Source of the DNA: Robiginitomaculum sp.
GTDB lineage: Bacteria; Pseudomonadota; Alphaproteobacteria; Caulobacterales; Maricaulaceae
Length of the DNA: 64,000 bases
Direction of reading: 5' to 3'
Assembly (NCBI GenBank): GCA_021776615.1
Contig: JAJFFO010000020.1
Location: 62,001 to 126,000 of the forward strand
Part shown: positions 26,802 to 35,440 of the stretch, piece by piece
How the letters are laid out: every line of letters starts with the position of its first letter
Position numbering within the stretch: position 1 is the stretch's first letter
The notes under the pieces: generated by a model
Databases searched by the model: none
What the model saw: the letters and a program-made list of their open reading frames with translations, nothing else
What the model was told of the DNA's origin: nothing
Position numbers and translations under genes: made by a program

Positions 26802-27664
26802 TGCGTACGCTTCCCGACGGCATGCAAGCAAATTTGGATGCCGGTGCAACGACGCTTTGCTGGTGTTGGAAAATTGTCCGCAAAGATGGTGTGGCGCTGG
26901 GCTTCACCGAGCATGATAGTGATCTGGTTTTTGATAATCTGACATGGAAAGCCCAAATTGGTTTGCGGCCCGGCGTGTTTGAAAGCGCGGTTGGGTTCAC
27001 ACCCGATACCGGCTTGACGGCGGGCGCGCTGCAACAAAGCGGTATCGCAAGTGATGATATCGACGCCGGTAAATACGATCAGGCGAGCATTGAAGTTTGG
27101 CGGGTGGATTGGCAGAAGACTGAGCACCGCATTGGCATATGGTCTGGCGAAATTGGTGACATCACCCGAGGCGAACACGCCTTCGAAGCTGAAATTGCTG
27201 GCCCGGCGCGTAAACTTGGCCGTACTTTTGGCCGGGTGTTTACCAAGGTTTGCGATGCAGAATTGGGCGATGGGCGCTGTATGAAAGATATCTCCGCCGC
27301 CCCTTTTTTACGCCCATCAGTGGTGGCGCGGGTGATGAATCCGTCTCAATTTGCCATTGAGGCGCTTAATGCCCCGCAGGCGGATTGGTTTTCTTTTGGC
27401 ATAGTAAAGTGGCTCGATGGAGAAAATGTCGGGCAGACCCATCGCATCGTGCAGTATTTTCGAAGCGGCGTTGAAGATGTGGTGACATTGGCCGAGTTAC
27501 CGGCAAAACCGATTGCCATTGATGACACTTTGGAATTGCTTGCCGGTTGCAATAAGACGCTGGATCACTGCGCGGACAAATTTGCCAATAGCGTCAATTT
27601 TAGAGGTTGCCCGTTCATGCCCGGCAATGATCTGATTATTGCCGGACCCGTCGAAAATTCATGA
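26801..27664 (+). CDS. GTA g13: baseplate hub protein (DUF2163/BR0599)
   Basis: A 287-residue hub protein. The N-terminal DUF2163 part includes ITRGEHAFEAEIAGPARKLGRTFGRVF, and the C-terminal BR0599 part ends in NSVNFRGCPFMPGND. Five cysteines sit at 151, 160, 250, 257 and 270. I recall that the R. capsulatus hub binds an iron-sulfur cluster through such cysteines, so this one probably does too. It is coupled to g14 by an ATGA overlap. Confidence 0.88.
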   Translation: MRTLPDGMQANLDAGATTLCWCWKIVRKDGVALGFTEHDSDLVFDNLTWKAQIGLRPGVFESAVGFTPDTGLTAGALQQSGIASDDIDAGKYDQASIEVWRVDWQKTEHRIGIWSGEIGDITRGEHAFEAEIAGPARKLGRTFGRVFTKVCDAELGDGRCMKDISAAPFLRPSVVARVMNPSQFAIEALNAPQADWFSFGIVKWLDGENVGQTHRIVQYFRSGVEDVVTLAELPAKPIAIDDTLELLAGCNKTLDHCADKFANSVNFRGCPFMPGNDLIIAGPVENS

Positions 27665-28101
27665 ATGCGATTAATGCCGACACACGGCGATGCGCCTTGC
27701 AAGAAGCAAAGCGTTGGATCGGGACGCCCTATCAACATCAGGCCAGTCTGCGCGATGTTGGGTGCGATTGCCTTGGCTTGGTGCGTGGCGTTTGGCGTCA
27801 TTTATACGGTGCCGAGCCCTATAGCGTGCCCGCGTACAGCGTGCATTGGGCCGAGACTGGGGATGCGGAAACGCTAATGCTGGCGGCGCGGCAATATCTC
27901 GAGGAAATCCCTGCTGATACGGCACAGGCCGGAGATGTCTTATTGTTTCGGTTTTCCGCCCACCATATTGCCAAGCACTGCGTAATTTTATCGGCACCAA
28001 CGCGCATGGTCCATGCCTATTGGGGGCAATGTGTAAGTGAAACATCGCTGACCCCATGGTGGCGCAAGCGTATTGCCGCCGCTTTCCAATTTAGAAATTA
28101 A
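27661..28101 (+). CDS. GTA g14: NlpC/P60 cell-wall peptidase
   Basis: A 146-residue papain-like peptidase of the baseplate, expected to cut peptidoglycan stem peptides during DNA delivery. The catalytic Cys is Cys37 in GCDCLGLVRGVW and the likely His is His106 in HHIAKHCVIL. The size and position after g13 match RcGTA. It is followed 12 bases later by g15, with an AAGAG box. Confidence 0.9.
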   Translation: MNAINADTRRCALQEAKRWIGTPYQHQASLRDVGCDCLGLVRGVWRHLYGAEPYSVPAYSVHWAETGDAETLMLAARQYLEEIPADTAQAGDVLLFRFSAHHIAKHCVILSAPTRMVHAYWGQCVSETSLTPWWRKRIAAAFQFRN

Positions 28102-28113
28102 AAAGAGTTTTCA

Positions 28114-31100
28114 ATGGCTGAACTTGCGCTAACTTTTGCTCAGCGTGCCGCGACCAGTGTTGCGCAGGGCTTTGCCGCCCGAGCTATTTCCTCGCTCTTG
28201 GCTAAGCGTCAAGATACCGGTGCGCGGTTGGATGAATTACACGTTTTATCGTCGACTGATGGTGCGCCCATGCCAATCCCGTATGGGCGGGTGCGATTGG
28301 GCGGCCAGGTTATTTGGGTTGATCAGCCGGTAGAACACCAGATTAATAGCCGGGCCGGGGGAAAAGGCGGCCCTCGTGTTTCCGAGCGAAAATACACCGT
28401 AAGTTTTGCCGTTGGCCTGTGTGAAGGGGTGATTGATGGTGTAGGCCGCATGTGGGCAGACGGCGCGCTTCATAATGGCAGTGCGGTCAACATGCGGGTT
28501 TATCTGGGTGATGAGGACCAGCTGGTTGATCCGCTCATTGAAACCAAAGAAGGGAGTGCCCGCGCCCCGGCCTTTCGTGGCTTGGCCTACATCGTCTTTG
28601 AAGGCTTTGCATTGGAAGATTTTGGCAATCGGATTCCGCAAATTTCCATTGAAGTTTTTCGCACTCCCAAGGGGTTTGGCTCGGAAAATGTTGAGGAAAA
28701 GATTCGCGGCGTGTCGCTTATTCCCGGCTCCGGCGAGTTCATCTACGCCACCGAGCCGGTCATCACCAATTTGGGTCCGGGAAAATCAGTAACCGAAAAC
28801 GTGCATTCTTTTCGCGGGCGACCCGATGTCGACATAGCTTTGGATGATCTGCAAACCCATCTGCCAAATTGCGACACCGTCTCATTGGTTATCAGCTGGT
28901 TTGGCGATGATCTGCGTTGCGGGAATACGCGGCTACAGCCTGCCGTTGAGACCGATGAAAAACAGACGGTCGATCTCGAATGGATGGTGCAGGAATTGAC
29001 CCGCACTCAAGTCCCTGTGGTCTCGAAAGATGCGCTAGATCGCCCTATCTTTGGGGGCACGCCGTCGGACAACTCGGTTCTGCAAACCATCGCTTCGCTC
29101 AAAATCCGTGCCTTAGAGGTGGTTTTCTATCCATTCGTTTTGATGGATATTCCCGAGCAAAATGGACTGGCTGACCCTTATGGAGCGCCGGAGCAAGCGG
29201 CTTTCCCATGGCGCGGGCGGATTACCTGTTTTCCGGCGCCTGACCAAGCGGGCACTGTGGACAAGAGCGCCAATGTGATTGCACAAATTGATAACTTTTT
29301 TGGCACAGCCAATGCCGCAGATTTTCAGTTTGGTGAAGATACGATTGTCTATAACGGGCCAAATGAATGGTCATATCGGCGCTTTATTCTTCATTACGCA
29401 AAATTGTGCGCGCTCGCAGGTGGTGTTGATGCGTTTATTATCGGCTCCGAGCTTCGCGCGCTGACCTTATTGCGCGATGGGGTCGGAAATTTCCCCAGCG
29501 TAGCGCATTTGCGCTCATTAGCGGCAGAGGTGAGGGCGATTTTGCCGGACACCAAAATCTCATACGCTGCCGATTGGTCGGAATATTTTGGCTATCAACC
29601 GGCAGACGGCTCGAATGATGTGCTTTTTAATTTGGATGAGTTGTGGGCGGATGCCAATATCGATTTCGTTGCCATTGATTGGTATGTGCCGTTGTCCGAT
29701 TGGCGTGAAGGCAATCAACATACTGATGCGGGTAGTTATAAATCCATTTATGACACGGCCTACCTTTCCGCCAATATTGAAGGGGGCGAGGGCTATGACT
29801 GGTTTTATGCCAGTGATGACGACCGGCAAAACCAATTGCGAAGCCCCATTGTGGACGGGGAATATGGCAAGGATTGGGTGTTTCGCTATAAGGATTTGCG
29901 ATCATGGTGGACGAATGCGCATTTTGATCGTCCCGGCGGTATTGAAGCGACAAGCGCAACCTCTTGGGTGCCTCAATCAAAGCCTATCTGGTTTACGGAA
30001 ACCGGGTGCCCGGCCGTTGATAAAGGGGCAAATCAACCCAATGTTTTTTTTGACGCCAAAAGCTCTGAAAGTGCATTGCCGCATTTTTCCCAAGGCCGCC
30101 GGGACGATTTCATTCAACGCGAATATTTGAACGCCAATGCGTCTTATTGGGTGCCGCAAACCGGCAATAACCCCATTTCATCGCTCTATAGCGGCCCGAT
30201 GGTCGATGCCGGTAAAATTCTGGCATGGACGTGGGATGCAAGGCCGTTTCCGCAATTCCCCGCCTTGATTGATGTGTGGGCTGATGGGCCAAATTGGGCA
30301 AGAGGGCATTGGTTTAATGGCCGAATGGGGCTGTCGTCGCTGGCGGCCCTAATTCAAGACGTTTGTTGGCGTGCCGGCGTAGTAAATGTGGATGTGTCCA
30401 GTGTGGAAGGCTTGGTGCCGGGTTTTGTGGTGACCGGGCCAACGGATGTCCGGGCGGCACTTGAAGCTCTGTTGGCCGTCTATGGGGTAGAGAGCGTTGA
30501 GGTGTTTGATGGATTGCGTTTTCAACACATTGACCGGCAGGCGGAAATTATACCGGTTCCGGTCAATGGTCATGTCGTGGAAAAAACGGCAACAAAGTTA
30601 GCGTGTACCATGCCCGATATTGAGACGCCTCCCATAGAAACGCGTATTCAATTTTCCGATGAAAGCGCTGACTATCAACCGGCCTCCGCGAGCGCCCGGG
30701 GCACAATGCCCGCCAAACGCCGGGTATTGGATATTGCCCTGCCTTTGGTTTCTGACCGTGAATTTATCTCTATTGCTGCGCGCGATGTCTTGTCACGCGC
30801 TATTGCGACGGCGCGGTCCGCCGGAATTGCTCTGCCGCCATCTTTTTTGGCTATCGAGCCGGGAGATTTGGTGCGGCTTGATTCTCTTGACGCGCATAAG
30901 GCGTGGCGCGTGGAAAAGACCGACGATGCGGCTTTTCGAGAATTGTCATTGCGGGCGCAAAGCCCGGCGTCAACGCTGGCGGGTGTTGCCGGAAACCCTT
31001 CATTGGGGCCAATGCCGGTCACCAATCCCGGTCCGCCGGTGGTGGCGGTTTTGGACATTCCTTTATTGCCGGGAGAGGCCGAGCGTTCGGGACCAAAAAT

Positions 31101-31962
31101 TGCTGCGTTTTCAGAACCGTGGAATGGCAGTATCTTGATTTCAGAACAAGGCAGTTTGAACCAGCGGGCCCGCCTGCAAACGCCGGCGATTATGGGCGAA
31201 GTGCTGGACGCGGTAGAGGCCGGTGGGGTTTTAGGTCGCTGGGACAATGCTACAGTCCTGAATATATCCCTTTATGGTGGCACCTTGTCTTCTGCCTCGC
31301 CTGATGATGTGCTTCGCGGCGCTAACACTCTGGCCATCGAGCACGCTAATGGCTCGTGGGAGGTGTTACAGTTTCAAAATGCCATTTTGACCGGCGCGGA
31401 TACTTACGCATTGTCGGGGCTTTTGCGTGGTATTGCAGCGTCGGACGATGCCCTTACCACTACAATTGCACAAAATGCCCTCTGGGTTTTAGTCGATGAC
31501 GCCAGCCAAGCCATGCCAATGCACGATTTTGAAATTGGTACCAATTTGCAATGGGTTGCCAGGTCAGCCAATGCTGAAATTGGCGGATTGGAGGAGCTGA
31601 ATTTTGCATTCACCTTCGCGGATCGGGTGTCACGCCTGCCATCGCCAGTTCATTTGCGTGCGGCCATCGGGATAGATGGCGTGCTGATTTCGTGGATATG
31701 GCGGGCGCGCCGAGGCGGTGATTTTTGGGGTCCGGCTGATCTGCCATTGGTTTCTACGCCAGAACGCTATCGTTTTGTGGTGTATTCTGTGGATAGTATT
31801 GTGTGGGAAGACATTGTGAGCGCTCCACAAACCGTGATGACAGATACACAAATTGACGCCTTATTCCCCAATGGTCGCCCGGCCAAACTGGACATTGGTG
31901 TTGCGCAAATCTCTTCGGTGAGCGGTGCTGGTGTTGAAGCACGGCAATTTGTATACATTTAG
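28114..31962 (+). CDS. GTA g15: megatron-type baseplate/host-interaction protein with TIM barrel
   Basis: A 1282-residue protein, the largest in the cluster. It has an N-terminal tail-tip part (PIPYGRVRLGGQVIWVDQPVE, then KYTVSFAVGLCEG), then a GTA TIM-barrel domain (YCAALA-like ILHYAKLCALAGGVDAFIIGSELRALT, YAADWSEYFGYQPADGSNDV, WFTETGCPAVDKGANQPN). The C-terminal half contains the phage tail 3 and fibre-binding parts. RcGTA g15 attaches fibres and lines the channel for DNA exit. The frame is intact over 3.8 kb. The cluster ends here, with no obvious terminator hairpin. Confidence 0.92.
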   Translation: MAELALTFAQRAATSVAQGFAARAISSLLAKRQDTGARLDELHVLSSTDGAPMPIPYGRVRLGGQVIWVDQPVEHQINSRAGGKGGPRVSERKYTVSFAVGLCEGVIDGVGRMWADGALHNGSAVNMRVYLGDEDQLVDPLIETKEGSARAPAFRGLAYIVFEGFALEDFGNRIPQISIEVFRTPKGFGSENVEEKIRGVSLIPGSGEFIYATEPVITNLGPGKSVTENVHSFRGRPDVDIALDDLQTHLPNCDTVSLVISWFGDDLRCGNTRLQPAVETDEKQTVDLEWMVQELTRTQVPVVSKDALDRPIFGGTPSDNSVLQTIASLKIRALEVVFYPFVLMDIPEQNGLADPYGAPEQAAFPWRGRITCFPAPDQAGTVDKSANVIAQIDNFFGTANAADFQFGEDTIVYNGPNEWSYRRFILHYAKLCALAGGVDAFIIGSELRALTLLRDGVGNFPSVAHLRSLAAEVRAILPDTKISYAADWSEYFGYQPADGSNDVLFNLDELWADANIDFVAIDWYVPLSDWREGNQHTDAGSYKSIYDTAYLSANIEGGEGYDWFYASDDDRQNQLRSPIVDGEYGKDWVFRYKDLRSWWTNAHFDRPGGIEATSATSWVPQSKPIWFTETGCPAVDKGANQPNVFFDAKSSESALPHFSQGRRDDFIQREYLNANASYWVPQTGNNPISSLYSGPMVDAGKILAWTWDARPFPQFPALIDVWADGPNWARGHWFNGRMGLSSLAALIQDVCWRAGVVNVDVSSVEGLVPGFVVTGPTDVRAALEALLAVYGVESVEVFDGLRFQHIDRQAEIIPVPVNGHVVEKTATKLACTMPDIETPPIETRIQFSDESADYQPASASARGTMPAKRRVLDIALPLVSDREFISIAARDVLSRAIATARSAGIALPPSFLAIEPGDLVRLDSLDAHKAWRVEKTDDAAFRELSLRAQSPASTLAGVAGNPSLGPMPVTNPGPPVVAVLDIPLLPGEAERSGPKIAAFSEPWNGSILISEQGSLNQRARLQTPAIMGEVLDAVEAGGVLGRWDNATVLNISLYGGTLSSASPDDVLRGANTLAIEHANGSWEVLQFQNAILTGADTYALSGLLRGIAASDDALTTTIAQNALWVLVDDASQAMPMHDFEIGTNLQWVARSANAEIGGLEELNFAFTFADRVSRLPSPVHLRAAIGIDGVLISWIWRARRGGDFWGPADLPLVSTPERYRFVVYSVDSIVWEDIVSAPQTVMTDTQIDALFPNGRPAKLDIGVAQISSVSGAGVEARQFVYI

Positions 31963-32012
31963 CCCTTTTTTCTGACCGCTAACACGCATAGATGTGGTGG
32001 GGGAGAAATGAT

Positions 32013-32921
32013 ATGGCTAAAGACCCTTACAAAATTCTTGGTGTTACAAAATCAACAAGCAAGGATGATATCCGTAAGGCCTATCGCAAATTGGCAAAAA
32101 AATATCATCCCGATATACGTCCAGGCGATGAAGCGGCTGAAACCAAATTTAAAGAAGCCAGCACCGCCTTTGCTTTGCTTAATAATGATGAAGAGCGGGC
32201 GCGCTATGATCGCGGCGAGATAGATGCTGAGGGAAATCGCGCCGGTGGGCAGGGTTTTCCCGGACAGGGGCAAGGGCAAGGTTTTCCGGGCGGATTTGCC
32301 CCCGGTGGTTTTGACGATATTTCAGATATTCTCTCTGATCTTTTTGGCAATCAACCGCGCGGCCGCGGTCGGCAAGGCTTTGCTTTTCGTGGCGATGATG
32401 TTCGCTACACTCTTGAGGTTGAGTTTTTGGAGGCCGTTAATGGCGCTTCAAAACAAGTGCGCATGAGTGATGGTAAGCAGCTTAAAATCGCCATTCCGCT
32501 CGGCACCAAGGATGCCGACCTCCTACGTTTGCGCGGGCAGGGCAAAGCTGGCGTTGGCGGCGCCCCCAATGGCGATGCCATCGTTGAGATCAAGGTTAAA
32601 CCTCACCAGCATTTCAAACGTGAGGGCAGCACAATACGGCTGGACCTTCCTATTACGCTGCAAGAGGCGGTGCTTGGCGGTAAGGTTTCTGTGCCGACAC
32701 CCGCCGGTGCGGTGACGTTAACGTTGCCCCCGAACACTTCCTCTGGAAAAGTATTGCGGTTAAAGGCTAAGGGCGTTCCCTCGCAAAGGGGGAAAAGTGG
32801 TGATATGATGGTCAGGCTTTTGATTGTATTGCCGGACGAGGTTGATCCTGAGCTGAAGAAGTGCCTTGCTGCGTGGATGCCAAAAGCGAATTATAATCCA
32901 AGGAAAAGCTTGGGCGGATGA
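32013..32921 (+). CDS. DnaJ-class co-chaperone without zinc finger (CbpA-like)
   Basis: A 302-residue Hsp40. The J domain includes HPD at residues 32-34 (KKYHPDIRPGD), and a G/F-rich linker follows (GGQGFPGQGQGQGFPGG). The C-terminal substrate-binding domains CTD I and II (GDDVRYTLEVEFLEAVNGASKQV, then TLPPNTSSGKVLRLKAKGVP) lack the CXXCXGXG zinc repeats of DnaJ. ATG 32013 has GGGAGA seven bases upstream; upstream in-frame codons have no family similarity. It stimulates DnaK ATPase. Confidence 0.92.
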   Translation: MAKDPYKILGVTKSTSKDDIRKAYRKLAKKYHPDIRPGDEAAETKFKEASTAFALLNNDEERARYDRGEIDAEGNRAGGQGFPGQGQGQGFPGGFAPGGFDDISDILSDLFGNQPRGRGRQGFAFRGDDVRYTLEVEFLEAVNGASKQVRMSDGKQLKIAIPLGTKDADLLRLRGQGKAGVGGAPNGDAIVEIKVKPHQHFKREGSTIRLDLPITLQEAVLGGKVSVPTPAGAVTLTLPPNTSSGKVLRLKAKGVPSQRGKSGDMMVRLLIVLPDEVDPELKKCLAAWMPKANYNPRKSLGG

Positions 32922-32965
32922 TATGTTCACACACCGTTCAGGACTGTTAAGGCAATAAGTCAATC

Positions 32966-33304
32966 ATGAGGAAACTTAATACCATATTTGCGTTGATCGT
33001 CCTGCTGAGCAGCTTTGCATATTCGCAACCAGCTTTCGCGCAAGGCCGAACCGTTTTTGCACAGCGCCTAACCGGCGATCAGGCACGCAATGCCTGCAAA
33101 AGCGGCGATGTTTTGTGCGCTAAAGAGGCGTTGCGCATTGTTAAAAAACGCTATCCAGACCTCAGACACAGCAATACTTACTTAAAAAACGGCCCGAGCG
33201 GCAATCCGCAATATGTCGTGAAAATGATAAGTGCTGATGGCCGCATGGTTGAGGTTAGTGTAGATGCGCGATCGGGCAGAATTTTAGGTTCGCGGGGAAA
33301 TTGA
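32966..33304 (+). CDS. Small exported PepSY-domain protein upstream of a two-component system
   Basis: A 112-residue secreted protein with a signal peptide probably cut after AFA at residue 25. The C-terminal half fits a PepSY-like fold, ending YVVKMISADGRMVEVSVDARSGRILG. Two cysteines (in NACKSGDVLCAKEAL) could form a disulfide. It lies one base before the response regulator gene. In rhizobia a small periplasmic protein, FeuN, encoded just before feuP-feuQ, restrains the kinase FeuQ; order and size here are similar. Function is inferred. Confidence 0.7.
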   Translation: MRKLNTIFALIVLLSSFAYSQPAFAQGRTVFAQRLTGDQARNACKSGDVLCAKEALRIVKKRYPDLRHSNTYLKNGPSGNPQYVVKMISADGRMVEVSVDARSGRILGSRGN

Positions 33305-33305
33305 T

Positions 33306-33977
33306 ATGAGATTACTTGTTGTTGAAGACGATCCCGATCTGAACCGCCAGCTTGTTTCCGCTCTTGAGGATGCAGGTTATGTTGTCGATAAAGCCTTTGA
33401 TGGAGAGGAAGGACTGTTTCTTGGCGAGTCCGAACCTTATGACGCTGTGGTGTTGGATCTGGGGTTGCCCGAAATTGATGGCGTAACGGTATTGGAGCGG
33501 TGGCGGCGGGCCGGATTATCATTCCCAGTATTGATACTCACAGCGCGCGACCGCTGGAGCGAGAAAGTTGCTGGTTTTGACGCGGGCGCTGACGATTACC
33601 TTACCAAGCCTTTCCATACTGAAGAATTGCTGGCTCGATTAAGAGCGCTGGTGCGCAGAGCGGCGGGACATGTGACGTCGACCATCGAAATTGGCGATAT
33701 GTCAGTAGATACCAGAGGTTCACGGGTTTTTCTGGACGGTGCCCCGGTTAAGCTCACTTCTCATGAATTTAGACTGTTGAGCTATATGTCGCATCATGCA
33801 GACCGGGTTATTTCGCGCTCCGAGCTTACTGAGCATATTTATGATCAGGACTTCGACCGGGATTCGAACACAATTGAGGTGTTTATCGGTCGGCTTCGCA
33901 AAAAGATCGGGACGGACCGCATTCTTACGGTGCGTGGATTAGGGTATCGTTTGGTTGACCCATCATCGGTGTCGTGA
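33306..33977 (+). CDS. OmpR/PhoP-type response regulator (FeuP-like)
   Basis: A 223-residue transcription factor. The receiver domain has acidic residues E-D-D near the start, phospho-acceptor Asp51 in VVLDLGLPEIDG and the conserved Lys in TKPFHTEELLARL. The C-terminal winged helix ends SNTIEVFIGRLRKKIGTDRILTVRGLGYRLVD. The PhoP/FeuP subfamily is suggested by MRLLVVEDDPDLNRQL. It overlaps the kinase gene by four bases (GTGA). Confidence 0.93.
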   Translation: MRLLVVEDDPDLNRQLVSALEDAGYVVDKAFDGEEGLFLGESEPYDAVVLDLGLPEIDGVTVLERWRRAGLSFPVLILTARDRWSEKVAGFDAGADDYLTKPFHTEELLARLRALVRRAAGHVTSTIEIGDMSVDTRGSRVFLDGAPVKLTSHEFRLLSYMSHHADRVISRSELTEHIYDQDFDRDSNTIEVFIGRLRKKIGTDRILTVRGLGYRLVDPSSVS

Positions 33978-35356
33978 AGCTTAGAAAGTCACTGGCTGCT
34001 AGGTTAATCCTCGGTGCGGCCCTATGGACCGTCTCCTTGCTGATCGCCGGTGCTTTTGTTCTAACCACGCAATATCGCCAATCGGTTGATAGGGTGGGTG
34101 ATGAAAGGCTCAATGCTGTTATTGAATCTTTGGCCGCGTTTTCCGAGGTCAATGCGGATGGACAGTATTTTTTGGTCCGCTTGCCCGGCGATCCGCGCTT
34201 CGAGCGGGTGTTTTCTGGTCAATATTGGCAGATATCGTTAATTACCGACAAAGGTCCAATACCCGCCAATCGCTCTGAATCCTTGTACGATAGTGATTTG
34301 AATATTCCGCCGCAGATTATCGCGCAGGCCAAGGACGATGCCGGCAATAATGTTGAACTGGATCTGGTCGGGCCTGATAGCGAGCCACTACGATCGTTGA
34401 CACGGATAGTGCTGCTGGCCGATCAAGTCAGTTTGCTTGCCATTACGGCGGCAGCGGATCGAAGGCCTGGGGATTTAGAGATTGCCCGCTTTCGGATGGT
34501 GGTGGCGTGGACATTAGGTTTGTTTGCGACAGGCCTGGTCATTGCCGTTATTATTCAGGTGCGAATGGGGCTTGCGCCGATATATAAGATACGCAAAGCA
34601 ATTGCTCAGGTCAGGGAGGGGCAAACTGAAAAGGTGGAAGGCGAATACCCTGCCGAATTGGAGCCTCTGACGGAAGAGCTTAATAATCTTCTTGGGCATA
34701 ATAAAGAAGTTGTTGAGCGTGCGCGAACCCATGTGGGGAATTTGGCTCACGCTCTTAAGACCCCCATATCTGTATTGCTAAATGAAACCAGCCAGAATCG
34801 CGAAGGGCTTGAGCATTTAGTGCAAAAGCAGGCGTCATCAATGGCGCGACAGGTTGATCACCATTTGCGGCGCGCCAGCGCTGCGGCCCGTGCCCATGTT
34901 ATTGGCGCCCGCACGCCGGTGTCGGTGGCGGTCGCTGACATGCAGCGTACTCTGGCGCGCCTGTTTAAAGAAAAACAATTGCATTTTGAGCTCGAAATAC
35001 CAGAGAATTTGATGTTCCGCGGTGAACGTCAGGATTTGGACGAGCTTTTGGGTAATTTGTTGGAGAATGCCTGTAAGTGGGCCAACCGCGCGGTGCACAT
35101 TGGCGCGAAGCCGTTTTCAAAGTCAGAGTTAGATATTTGGGTCGAAGATGATGGCCCCGGACTCCCCGCACACAAACGTGATGCAGTTCTGGCGAGGGGT
35201 GAGCGACTTGATGAAAGCGCGCCGGGATCCGGCCTCGGCTTGTCAATTGTCAACGACCTTGTCGGCGCGTATGGCGGTGAATTTTGGCTCGAAGACAGCG
35301 CGCTTGGCGGACTTAAAGTTGTTTTGAGGCTGCCCTCGGTAACGCTCAATAATTAA
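33974..35356 (+). CDS. Sensor histidine kinase (PhoQ/FeuQ-like)
   Basis: A 460-residue inner-membrane kinase. It has a first membrane helix (about residues 10-32), a periplasmic sensor of about 140 residues, a second helix near 176-200 and a HAMP-like linker. The H-box is NLAHALKTP with His259, of the PhoQ type, followed by an ATPase with NLLENACKWA, EDDGPGL and GSGLGLSIV. It is coupled to the regulator gene and probably senses envelope state with the PepSY protein as a modulator. Confidence 0.9.
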   Translation: MKLRKSLAARLILGAALWTVSLLIAGAFVLTTQYRQSVDRVGDERLNAVIESLAAFSEVNADGQYFLVRLPGDPRFERVFSGQYWQISLITDKGPIPANRSESLYDSDLNIPPQIIAQAKDDAGNNVELDLVGPDSEPLRSLTRIVLLADQVSLLAITAAADRRPGDLEIARFRMVVAWTLGLFATGLVIAVIIQVRMGLAPIYKIRKAIAQVREGQTEKVEGEYPAELEPLTEELNNLLGHNKEVVERARTHVGNLAHALKTPISVLLNETSQNREGLEHLVQKQASSMARQVDHHLRRASAAARAHVIGARTPVSVAVADMQRTLARLFKEKQLHFELEIPENLMFRGERQDLDELLGNLLENACKWANRAVHIGAKPFSKSELDIWVEDDGPGLPAHKRDAVLARGERLDESAPGSGLGLSIVNDLVGAYGGEFWLEDSALGGLKVVLRLPSVTLNN

Positions 35357-35440
35357 CCACGCTCGCCATTAAGTATAAAGCGGGTGTTAACACAATATGG
35401 CTGATACTCATGACTAGTGTCCGGGCCATAGGGTGCCACA

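Larger units (their letters stand above)
18780..31962 (+). mobile_element. Gene transfer agent structural cluster (RcGTA type, g2-g15)
   Basis: Fourteen co-directional genes plus g3.5 and g10.1 in the order known from Rhodobacter capsulatus GTA: large terminase, portal, g3.5, prohead protease, capsid, adaptors g6-g8, tail tube g9, g10, g10.1, tape measure g11, and baseplate g12-g15. Every frame is open and most junctions overlap (ATGA, GTGA, TAATG). There is no integrase, repressor, replication or lysis gene and no flanking tRNA or repeat. This separates it from a prophage. GTAs package random host DNA, so this is a domesticated particle-coding locus. Production would also need regulators, head spikes and lysis genes located elsewhere. 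Confidence 0.93.

Noticed and set aside
18780-31962. Interpretation of the tail/head cluster as an ordinary prophage
   Set aside because: There is no integrase, repressor, replication or lysis gene, and no attachment repeats or tRNA at the edges. Gene order matches RcGTA.
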